The notes beneath the pieces are model-generated. The model was not told the DNA's origin and searched no databases. It saw only the letters and a program-made list of their open reading frames with translations. Both the position numbers and the translations under genes were made by a program. DNA of 20,606 nt from CAYMRB01 sp964392615 (GTDB lineage Bacteria > Planctomycetota > UBA8108): the NCBI GenBank assembly GCA_964392615.1, contig CAYMRB010000146.1, positions 1-20,606 of the forward strand, read 5' to 3'. This document shows, piece after piece, positions 1 through 6,516 of this stretch (positions are counted from its first letter, which is position 1; every line of letters begins with the position of its first letter).

Positions 1-1182
1 CTCGAGCTCATCGTAGTCGCACACGTCGGCGATCATCGATCCCATCAGCGTGAAGAGCGATCCGGTTCCGAACGCGACGAGCGGGCACGACGCGAGCAGC
101 AGGTAGGGGTACCCCGGGCTGTAACCGACCCACTTCAGCGCGTAGCCGACGATCGACAGCGAGATCGTCAGCAGGAACGTCTCCCGCTTACCGAGCCGTT
201 GCGAGATCAACGCCGTCAGCGGAATGACGCCGACCGTGCACAGCGCGGTCAGCGTACCGAACCAGCCGTTCAAGTCGCCGGCAGCCTGCCTGTCTCCCCC
301 GAAGAGGTAGTAGATCATCACGTAGAGGGAGAACGAGATTCCGAGCTGGAAGCCGTTGAAGACCAGGAACGTCGCAGCGCAGAGCTTGACGAACGGCTTG
401 CACTTGAACGTGGTGACGATCCCCTTGAAGAACTCGACGGCGTTCTCGGCGAACCCGGAAACGCCGCGCGAGGATTCGGACGCTTGCACGGAGGCCATCC
501 TCTCGCGGCAGAAGATCGCGGGGACGATGCCCAGCACCATGATCGCTCCGCCGACCCACAGAGCGAGCACGCGAGCTCCGTGCGGCTCGTCTCGGAACAG
601 ATCGCTGGCCATGATCGCGTAGAACCACGGCACGCCGAGCCACGCTAGCTGTCCAGCGGTGTTCGCGACCGCATGCAGCCGGGTGCGTTCGTGGTAGTCC
701 GGCGTCATCTCGTAGCCGAACGCGACAAACGGCGTCGCGTAGGCGGTGTACGTCAGGAAGTAGAGGATCGACGCGCCGAGGAAGACCCAGAAGTAGAACG
801 ACTCCGAGTAGCCCTCGGGCAGCTGCCACATCCCCGCGAACACGAGGCCGGCCAGGAGAGCGCCGCAGAGAATGTACGGACGTCGTCGCCCCCAGCGCGA
901 GCGGGTGTTGTCGGAGATGTATCCCATCAGCGGGTCCGACACGGCGTCGACGATGCGCGGCACGAATCCGACGACCCCGACCAGCACCGGGTTGATTCCC
1001 AGGCCGAGATTCAGGATCACCATCATGGCGGGGAGCGCGGCGGCCTGCAGGTTGTTCACCAGCATGCCGATCGCGTAGGCGGACTTCTGACCGAGCGGGA
1101 TCCGATCTCCCAGCACCGGCCCGTGTGCGCTGGGACGCGCACTCGGGTCGTCCGCGCACGGCGGGTCATAGGGTGAGGTCAT
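1..1182 (-). CDS. GPH-family sugar:cation symporter (MFS_2), 3' end outside the window
   Basis: Inner-membrane secondary transporter that probably imports a pentoside, hexuronide or pentose with a cation. Reading the minus strand from ATG at 1182 gives 394 codons open to the window edge; the family is usually about 450-480 aa, so the C-terminus is missing. Seen: many hydrophobic helices and the family loop with DPLMGYISDNTRSRWGRRRP at about residues 84-103, the hallmark cytoplasmic motif of melibiose/xyloside-type GPH carriers. Near the edge is MIADVCDYDELE, where the family's late DYDE motif sits. A weak GAGAAAG lies about 10 nt before the ATG. The gene is divergent from a LacI-family repressor, with two operator palindromes between them, so it is probably a target of that repressor. 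The substrate cannot be read from sequence. Xylose or xylosides are inferred from xylA at the other end of the window. Confidence 0.9.
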   Translation of the reverse strand, partial: MTSPYDPPCADDPSARPSAHGPVLGDRIPLGQKSAYAIGMLVNNLQAAALPAMMVILNLGLGINPVLVGVVGFVPRIVDAVSDPLMGYISDNTRSRWGRRRPYILCGALLAGLVFAGMWQLPEGYSESFYFWVFLGASILYFLTYTAYATPFVAFGYEMTPDYHERTRLHAVANTAGQLAWLGVPWFYAIMASDLFRDEPHGARVLALWVGGAIMVLGIVPAIFCRERMASVQASESSRGVSGFAENAVEFFKGIVTTFKCKPFVKLCAATFLVFNGFQLGISFSLYVMIYYLFGGDRQAAGDLNGWFGTLTALCTVGVIPLTALISQRLGKRETFLLTISLSIVGYALKWVGYSPGYPYLLLASCPLVAFGTGSLFTLMGSMIADVCDYDELE

Positions 1183-1282
1183 CAGGCGCACTTTCTCGTT
1201 GAGCCGATCGGATCGTCCGAGGATTCGCCCTCGAAGACCCGCCGGGCGATGTCGTGGCGAGAGACGTCCACAGACCTGGAGT

Positions 1283-1311
1283 TGCCTGTGAAACCGGTTT
1301 CATGGTAGCCT
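1283..1311 (+). promoter_or_regulatory. Predicted lacI-type promoter overlapped by operator 1
   Basis: TTGCCT at 1283-1288 and TAGCCT at 1306-1311 are separated by 17 bp, a reasonable sigma70-like pair for the plus-strand repressor gene at 1390. The first operator palindrome fills the spacer almost completely and the second starts 4 bp after the -10 box. A repressor bound here would block polymerase, implying autoregulation. The hexamers are only partial consensus matches and the preferred promoter sequences of this organism are unknown. Confidence 0.4.
1289..1302. promoter_or_regulatory. LacI-family operator, copy 1
   Basis: Perfect 14-bp palindrome TGAAACCGGTTTCA. It has the form expected for a LacI-family site: two symmetric half-sites around a central CG step into which the hinge-helix leucine inserts. 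It lies in the divergent region between the symporter and the repressor, 101 bp before the repressor start. Confidence 0.88.
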
Positions 1312-1314
1312 ATT

Positions 1315-1328
1315 TGAAACCGGTTTCA
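1315..1328. promoter_or_regulatory. LacI-family operator, copy 2
   Basis: A second identical TGAAACCGGTTTCA palindrome, offset 26 bp from the first. The 12-bp gap between the copies contains the predicted lacI -10 box. An identical copy this close points to cooperative or bidirectional control of the symporter and repressor genes. Confidence 0.88.
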
Positions 1329-1389
1329 TACGCCCGATTCGCCTCCTGGGCGCGGGCCGGCCTCCTTCCTGCGCCGTGGAGCCCTCGCT

Positions 1390-2400
1390 GTGAGAGAAGT
1401 CACGATCCAGGACGTTGCGAACGCCGCGAAGGTGTCCAAGGCCACCGTGTCGCGCGTCCTCAACGGCACGACCGCCGTCCATCCGAACAAGCGGCGAGCG
1501 GTCCTCGAGGCGGCGGAGCGGGTCGGGTTCGAGCCCAACGTGTTCGCCCGCAGCCTCGCCAGCGGCCGATCGATGACGATCGGCGTGCTGACGCAGCTCA
1601 TCGGCAGCCCGTTCTACGACGCGATCTCCCAGGGCGTGATCGCCGGGCTCGGGGGGAGCGGGTACTCGCCGATCTTCGTCGACGGTCAGTGGCAACACAG
1701 CTCCGAGGTCGCGGCCATCCGGGCGTTGCTCGGACGTCGCGTGGACGGGCTCGTGCTGATCGGCGGCGACGTTCCCGGCGACGAGCTCGCCGCGCTCTGC
1801 GGCGGGCTGCCGACGGTCGTCGTCGCGCGTGAGCTTCCGGCGGACGAGCACCACTGCGTCTTCGTCGACAACGTCGAAGGGGGCTATCGTGCGGCGAAGC
1901 ACCTGATCGAGCACGGTCACCGAGAGATCGCGATGATCCGTGGCGTCGAGCACCACCCGGACGCCATCGACCGATTCTCGGGATACGAGATCGCGTTGCG
2001 CGAGGCGGGCATCGAGCCGGATCCGGAGCTCATGCTGAAGGGCGACTTCACGGCCGAGTCCGGCGTTCGGGGCATCGACGCGCTGCTCGATTCGGACAAG
2101 CGCTTCACGGCTGTCTTCGCCGCGAACGACATGACCGCGTTCGGCGCGCGACTCGCGCTGCACCGTCGCGGGCTGCGCGTTCCCGAAGACGTGTCGATCG
2201 TCGGGTTCGACGATCAGGCCGAGGCGGCGTTCATGGCGCCGCCGCTGACGACGATACGCCAGCCCGCGCGCGAGATGGGAAACCAAGCGTCACGGACGCT
2301 CCTGGCCTTGATCGGCGGCGAGCCGTTTGAGCCCCAGCCGCTCGACACCGAGCTCCGAGTGCGGGAATCGGTCGCCCGGCCCGCGGCTCACGGAGTGTGA
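1390..2400 (+). CDS. LacI-family transcriptional repressor
   Basis: Sugar-responsive DNA-binding repressor of 336 aa, the usual size. Seen: N-terminal helix-turn-helix TIQDVANAAKVSKATVSRVL (residues 5-24), hinge helix PNVFARSLASGRS (about 49-61) with the core-inserting leucine, then a periplasmic-binding-protein-like sensor domain starting IGVLTQLIGSPFYDAI. Late motifs typical of the family are FAANDMTAFGARLAL and PEDVSIVGFDD, followed by PPLTTIRQP. The GTG at 1390 is the natural start because it places the HTH at the very N-terminus. Two perfect palindromic operators lie 62-101 bp upstream, so the protein probably represses itself and the divergent symporter. The effector is unknown; a pentose or xyloside is an inference from the symporter and the xylA gene in the window. 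Confidence 0.96.
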   Translation: MREVTIQDVANAAKVSKATVSRVLNGTTAVHPNKRRAVLEAAERVGFEPNVFARSLASGRSMTIGVLTQLIGSPFYDAISQGVIAGLGGSGYSPIFVDGQWQHSSEVAAIRALLGRRVDGLVLIGGDVPGDELAALCGGLPTVVVARELPADEHHCVFVDNVEGGYRAAKHLIEHGHREIAMIRGVEHHPDAIDRFSGYEIALREAGIEPDPELMLKGDFTAESGVRGIDALLDSDKRFTAVFAANDMTAFGARLALHRRGLRVPEDVSIVGFDDQAEAAFMAPPLTTIRQPAREMGNQASRTLLALIGGEPFEPQPLDTELRVRESVARPAAHGV

Positions 2401-2449
2401 CCGAGGTTCGAGCTGGCGGCAGGAGGTCTGGCGGAAGTCGGAGGTTCCG

Positions 2450-2461
2450 TCCGATATCGGA
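2450..2461. promoter_or_regulatory. 12-bp perfect palindrome upstream of the lipoprotein gene
   Basis: TCCGATATCGGA is perfectly self-complementary and lies in the 161-bp gap between the repressor gene and the lipoprotein gene. It is unlike the TGAAACCGGTTTCA operator, so a different regulator would be involved if it is a binding site. TAGAAT at 2521-2526 downstream resembles a -10 box for the lipoprotein gene, but I see no convincing -35 partner. Confidence 0.25.
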
Positions 2462-2561
2462 GTAGTGCCCGGCGCGTCGACGGCGGCACCATCGCGCGGG
2501 TCTTCCCGGATCGCGGCGAGTAGAATCCGAGCACCTCTCTGTTCGAGGCCGAGTACTACGA

Positions 2562-3776
2562 GTGAACACGATCGAATTCCGCAGGGGCATCGCAGTGGTG
2601 GTGCTTTCAGGCTTCCTCGCGGCATGCGGCCGCGGGCCCGCCCAGGCCGAAGACGAACGGAAGCCTTGCAGCGAGCGCCTGACGGCGGCCGTGCTCGACC
2701 GCTCGATCGAGCTCGGCAGAAAGCACTACCTCGCCAACCAGAAGCCGGCGGGCAATATGCCGTACGAGTACGACTGGCGTACGGAGACCTTCCCGAGCGG
2801 CGACAACGCGGTGCGCCAGGCGGGGGCGCTCTGGGGGCTCGCGCTGATCCACCAGGATTCGCCGCGTCCCGACACGCAAGCGGCGCTTGAGCGCGGTGGC
2901 GCGTTCTTCGCTGATCACTCGCGCAGCGCGGACGACGGCTGCCTCTACGTCGTGTACCCCGCCGATCGTTCCGGGAAGCTCGGGACCGTCGCGTTGAACG
3001 CGCTCGCGTGCTGCGAGATCCTACGCGTGAAGAAGCCCGCGCTTCCCGCGGAGGTCGCTTCGAAATGGCGCAAGCGACTCGACGGCTACGTGGCGTTCTT
3101 GCTCCGAGCGCGCACGTCGGAGGGCTTCTGGCACTCGACGTATCGCCACGCTGACGGCTACCCGACGGGCAAGAGCTCGCCCTACTTCGATGGCGAGTCG
3201 CTGCTGGCTCTCGTCAAGGCGGCGAAGTACCACGGCCGCGACGATCTGCGCGCGGTCGTGCTCGAGTCGGCGGCTGCGGGACGCAAGCGCTACGCTGTCG
3301 ACGCGCTGCGCGACGATCCCGACTCGGACCAGACGAAGGGCTGGTACCAGTGGGGCTCGATGTCTCTGTACGAGATCGCGACGAGCGGCTGGCCCGACAC
3401 CGAAGCGTACGGCGACACCGTGCTCGACCTCGCCGATTGGATGATCGACGTGCACAGGACGCTGCGGCGTCGGCGAAATACCGCCTACGCGTACGAGGGC
3501 ATCGTCCACGCCTACGCGCTCGCCGTGCAACGCGGCGAGTCCGCTCGCGCCGAGAAGTTCCGCTGCACGATCGAGCAGGGGCTCGAGAAGCTGACGACGT
3601 GGCAGATCGGCAGCCCGATCGCGAACGCGTTCGTGCGCGCAGCTCCGAACGATCCACGCGCGCTCGGCGGCGTGCAGAACCACGCCACGGAGTCGCTGCT
3701 GCGGGTCGACGTCGTGCAGCACCAGATGCATGCGGCGGTGCTGGCGCGGCGGTGGGTGTTTCGATCGGGCGAGTGA
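2562..3776 (+). CDS. Putative lipoprotein with an alpha/alpha-toroid (six-hairpin) fold
   Basis: 404-aa exported protein of unknown function. Seen: a hydrophobic N-terminus (about residues 10-21) ending in lipobox LAAC with Cys22, which predicts signal peptidase II cleavage and lipid anchoring. The mature part is mostly helical with recurring aromatic/alanine helices and loops such as MPYEYDW (66-72), DNAVRQAGALWGLALI (81-96), SSPYFDGESLLALVKAA (206-222), WYQWGSMSLYEIA (261-273) and RVDVVQHQMHAAVLA (381-395). This spacing resembles (alpha/alpha)6 barrels of carbohydrate-active and related enzymes, often built around conserved Tyr/Asp/His loops. I cannot assign a substrate or family. It starts with GTG (GAGG about 13 nt upstream) and stands between the repressor and a small membrane protein. 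A role in polysaccharide processing would fit but is inference. Confidence 0.8.
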   Translation: MNTIEFRRGIAVVVLSGFLAACGRGPAQAEDERKPCSERLTAAVLDRSIELGRKHYLANQKPAGNMPYEYDWRTETFPSGDNAVRQAGALWGLALIHQDSPRPDTQAALERGGAFFADHSRSADDGCLYVVYPADRSGKLGTVALNALACCEILRVKKPALPAEVASKWRKRLDGYVAFLLRARTSEGFWHSTYRHADGYPTGKSSPYFDGESLLALVKAAKYHGRDDLRAVVLESAAAGRKRYAVDALRDDPDSDQTKGWYQWGSMSLYEIATSGWPDTEAYGDTVLDLADWMIDVHRTLRRRRNTAYAYEGIVHAYALAVQRGESARAEKFRCTIEQGLEKLTTWQIGSPIANAFVRAAPNDPRALGGVQNHATESLLRVDVVQHQMHAAVLARRWVFRSGE

Positions 3777-3794
3777 ACCGCATCGACCTCGGTC

Positions 3795-3824
3795 TTGATC
3801 GCCGGCGCGCATCGGGGGTATGTT
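3795..3824 (+). promoter_or_regulatory. Possible promoter for the small membrane protein gene
   Basis: TTGATC (3795-3800) and TATGTT (3819-3824) are separated by 18 bp, about 95 bp before the GTG start at 3918. Both are fair matches to sigma70-type boxes in an otherwise GC-rich stretch. Confidence 0.3.
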
Positions 3825-3917
3825 CACGCGCACCGTTCGCGGCCGGCTCGTCGGGGTCGAGTTCCCTTGCCGGACGGTTTCGAGGTCGACAGCGGCAGAG
3901 ACGCCGAGGAGCGCCTA

Positions 3918-4331
3918 GTGGATGACGACAAACGAGCGACCCGAGCACTCGTCGGTGTCGTAGCCGGTTGCTTTCTGATGATCGGCGGCTGCATCTCGGG
4001 CAGCGACGAGCTGCGCATGCGGGTCGGGGCCGACATCGTCGAGGGGCGCGTGACGAAGGTGCGCGAACGAACGTCGAAGGGGCGCCTGCGCGGCTACAAT
4101 CTCTGGTACACGTTCAGGGACGCGGACGAGAAGCGGCACTTGTGCTACGTCGAGGTCGGCACGAGCTGGACGATGCCGCCGGGTTTGAAGGTCGAGAGCC
4201 GTTACGACACCGACAATCCGGAGATCTCCCGGCTCGAAGAGAACGGGGGCATGACGCCCGTCTACATCCTGCTCGGGGGACTGGCCCTGCTCGGTATCGG
4301 TATCTACTCGCTCGTGGGGGGCAAACCCTGA
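3918..4331 (+). CDS. Small two-TM protein, DUF3592-like
   Basis: 137-aa membrane protein of unknown role. The GTG at 3918 is preferred because GAGGAG (3906-3911) lies 6 nt upstream; longer in-frame starts would add an unlikely basic leader. Seen: a short charged N-terminus, TM helix 1 (about residues 9-26), then a soluble segment of about 75 aa with VEGRVTKVRERTSKG and a Tyr-rich strand region (YNLWYTFRD), then TM helix 2 near the C-terminus (PVYILLGGLALLGIGIYSL). The TM-soluble-TM layout and the opening GRV strand with later (Y)DTDNPE match what I know of DUF3592 proteins, whose function is undetermined. The predicted topology places the middle domain outside the cytoplasm. The gene ends 31 bp before the converging stop of the Kelch gene. 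Confidence 0.75.
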   Translation: MDDDKRATRALVGVVAGCFLMIGGCISGSDELRMRVGADIVEGRVTKVRERTSKGRLRGYNLWYTFRDADEKRHLCYVEVGTSWTMPPGLKVESRYDTDNPEISRLEENGGMTPVYILLGGLALLGIGIYSLVGGKP

Positions 4332-4340
4332 AGGGGCGGG

Positions 4341-4371
4341 GCGCCGTGGCCGGTGCCGGGTCCTACGGCGC
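4341..4371. terminator. Weak hairpin between convergent genes
   Basis: GCGCCGT (4341-4347) pairs with ACGGCGC (4365-4371) across a 17-nt loop, in and beside the 31-bp gap between two converging genes. There is no T-run on either strand, so it would be at most an atypical terminator. Confidence 0.2.
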
Positions 4372-6516
4372 GGCGCCTACCTGCACGACCGCCGACGCCT
4401 GGAGGTGACCCGTGCCCGCCGGCAGGTCCGCGCGGAATGACGCGATGCCGCCGAGGAGCACGACGTCCGGTTCGCCGTCGAGCGGCAAGCGGACGACGCT
4501 CGAGCCGAGGTCGATCTTCAGCGTCACCGCGGTGCCGTCCGGGACGTTCGTCGCGCGTACGACGATGTCGACCGGTCCGGCTCCTTCGAACACGACGTCC
4601 GGCGTTCCGGTCGAGCCGGTCGGGGGATCCTGAACCGGCTCGGCGTCGACGCTCTCGACGCGCAGGCTGGGGGCATTCGCTTCGAGGCGAAGCGTGCGCG
4701 TCGGCAGCCCCCCGCTGAGACGACCTCCGAGCAGCGCGTTCGCAGACTCGAGCGCGCGCTCGTATCCCTCGAGGCGCACGCGTCCCGCGCGGCGCACGTC
4801 GTTGTGGCCGTCGGCGATCTCGAGCGTGCCGTCGCCGAGGATGCGATCGCCGACGAGACGGATCGCGCCGCCAGCGCCGCCGCCAGCGCCATTGCCGCGC
4901 GCGCCCCTCGCGAGGATCGCGCCGTTCACCGTGATGTCCCGCGACGAGAGCACGAGGATCGCGCCGCCGCCGCCGCCGCCGCCCAGCTGGAAGGTGCTGG
5001 AAGCGCCGCCGCCCGAGCCGCCGAGGATCGGCTGCAAGATCGGCGAACCGGCGAAGCCGCCGTGCAGCGTATCGTCCGTCGCGCCGGCGATGCCGCCGTC
5101 GGGGCCGCGGCCGTTCGTGGGGGCGTCGCCCGAGCCCGGCGGGCCGACCACGCCACCGGCGTAGCCGCCCGGTCCTCCGGGAGCGGGTTGGAAGTGGTCG
5201 CCGAAGACGCCGGTGTCCGCACCGCGCAGGTTGATGGTGCCCGCGACGTCGACCGCGCCCGCCACGACCCACGTGACCGGCGTGTTCGAGCCGTTCTTGA
5301 TGAAGCGCACCTCGGCGTGCCGCGAGATCGACACGCGCGTGTAGTGCCAGATGCCGCTCGGTCGCGATCGCATGTCGACGACGTCATTGCCGAGAAGCGA
5401 CCACTCCGCGCCGTCCCACGCGAACGTGTTCGCGTAGTCGGTGCGCGCCCAGAAATTGCGCTGGCCGTGCCAGTGGCCGCCGATCTTGAGCACGCGCTCC
5501 TCGCCCGCGTGCCAGACGAGCGAGTAGCCGCTCGCGGTCTCCGCGCCAAGGGCGAAGAGCGGTTCGCCGTCGGATAGCTCCTCCCAGTTCGCCCCGCTCC
5601 AGTAGAGGGTCTTGCGGGTGAAGTTGTCGAGGCACAGCAGTCGCTGCCGAGCGCGATCGTAGACGAGCGCGTCTACGAGCGTCGGGCGGTAGTTCGAACC
5701 CGGGTTGGGGTCGCGGGCTCTCCACCGATTCGGCGGACTCGCCGTCGTGAAGTCGTCGCCGTCCCAGACGTACGTGAAGCCTGGCTGGCCGTCGTGGTAT
5801 TGGTACTGCACGATCGTCTCACCGCGCGATCGATCGTGGGCGGCACCGACGATTCGATAGATATTGCCGGCGACCGCGGGCGGACTCGCGGGCGTGAGCT
5901 CCTCCCAGTCGGCGCCGTCGAAGGCCCAGGTGTCGTTCAGCGCTCCCGTCGAGCCGCGCCCTCCGTGCAGGACGATCCGCTCGAGCGTCGTGTCGTACCA
6001 CATGGCGGCGCGGGTGCGTGCCGGCGGCGAGGTCGTCGTCTCGACGCGCGACCAGTTCTCGCCGTTCCACTTCCATGTGTCGTCGNNNNNNNNNNCCTCC
6101 ACCTGCCCGCGGTTCCGAGGGTGGACCCAGCGGCTCCGCCCGAACGGCGAGCCGTGCAGCGAGCTGCCGCCGAACAGGACGACGGCGCCGAGCGACGGAA
6201 GGTAGGCCATGCCCGCCTCGCTTCTCGGCGGAGGCACGGCGGCCGGACCGGGCTGCACCCACGCGCCGTTGCGGTACACGGAGGTCTCGCTCTGCGGTTG
6301 GTTGGCCAGGCGGTTCCAGCCGCCGAAGTAGACCACCTCGCCGCGCGCCTCGTCGTACGCGCACGCTGCCTGGTGCGCCTGGTGTGGTGCCGTGACGACC
6401 AGCGCGCCGTCGGCGCCGGTCGAGCCGCTGTCGTACGGCAGGTCTTGAGCGTGGACGGTCGCGCTCGCCAGGAGCGTCGCGACGATCGGTGCGAGGAGTG
6501 TTCTAACGGTTCTCAT
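4363..6516 (-). CDS. Exported Kelch-propeller / glycine-rich surface protein (interrupted by an N gap)
   Basis: About 717 aa, probably secreted or surface-bound. The ATG at 6516 is chosen because it opens a clear signal peptide (MRTVRTLLAPIVATLLASAT, then VHA, cleavage near residue 23) and overlaps the end of the preceding gene by 14 nt; longer in-frame versions only add serine-rich out-of-character sequence. Residues about 45-380 carry Kelch-type blades: YDEARGEVVYFGG, LGAVVLFGG, DTWKWNGENW, ERIVLHGG, NDTWAFDGADWEEL, NTFAWDGAEWSLL. Residues about 445-580 are glycine-rich (PGGPGGYAGG, LGGGGGGGAI), alternating with short strand repeats such as SSRDITVNGAILARGARG and GAIRLVGDRILGDGTLEI, which suggests a beta-helical adhesive segment. 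The C-terminal 130 aa look like beta-sandwich. A 10-N gap falls between blades, with the frame apparently kept. It is the last gene of the RHS operon; a structural or binding role is inferred. Confidence 0.85.
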   Translation of the reverse strand: MRTVRTLLAPIVATLLASATVHAQDLPYDSGSTGADGALVVTAPHQAHQAACAYDEARGEVVYFGGWNRLANQPQSETSVYRNGAWVQPGPAAVPPPRSEAGMAYLPSLGAVVLFGGSSLHGSPFGRSRWVHPRNRGQVEXXXXDDTWKWNGENWSRVETTTSPPARTRAAMWYDTTLERIVLHGGRGSTGALNDTWAFDGADWEELTPASPPAVAGNIYRIVGAAHDRSRGETIVQYQYHDGQPGFTYVWDGDDFTTASPPNRWRARDPNPGSNYRPTLVDALVYDRARQRLLCLDNFTRKTLYWSGANWEELSDGEPLFALGAETASGYSLVWHAGEERVLKIGGHWHGQRNFWARTDYANTFAWDGAEWSLLGNDVVDMRSRPSGIWHYTRVSISRHAEVRFIKNGSNTPVTWVVAGAVDVAGTINLRGADTGVFGDHFQPAPGGPGGYAGGVVGPPGSGDAPTNGRGPDGGIAGATDDTLHGGFAGSPILQPILGGSGGGASSTFQLGGGGGGGAILVLSSRDITVNGAILARGARGNGAGGGAGGAIRLVGDRILGDGTLEIADGHNDVRRAGRVRLEGYERALESANALLGGRLSGGLPTRTLRLEANAPSLRVESVDAEPVQDPPTGSTGTPDVVFEGAGPVDIVVRATNVPDGTAVTLKIDLGSSVVRLPLDGEPDVVLLGGIASFRADLPAGTGHLQASAVVQVGAAP
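4969..4984. repeat. GCC triplet run encoding polyglycine
   Basis: A run of GCC/CGC triplets on the plus strand that is read on the minus strand as seven or eight consecutive glycines in the Kelch/Gly-rich protein (about residues 512-518). It could vary in length by slippage. Confidence 0.6.
6086..6095. other. Assembly gap of 10 N inside the Kelch gene
   Basis: Exactly ten N. Coding sequence of the same gene flanks both sides: FGGSSLHGSPF... before and DDTWKWNGENW after, in reading order. Ten is probably a placeholder, so the true number of missing bases, and possibly of Kelch blades, is unknown. Confidence 0.97.

Noticed and set aside
188..1159. Minus-strand open frame of 323 codons starting inside the symporter
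   Set aside because: It is a frame-shifted shadow. The true frame runs from 1182 to the window edge and carries the GPH motif and TM helices.
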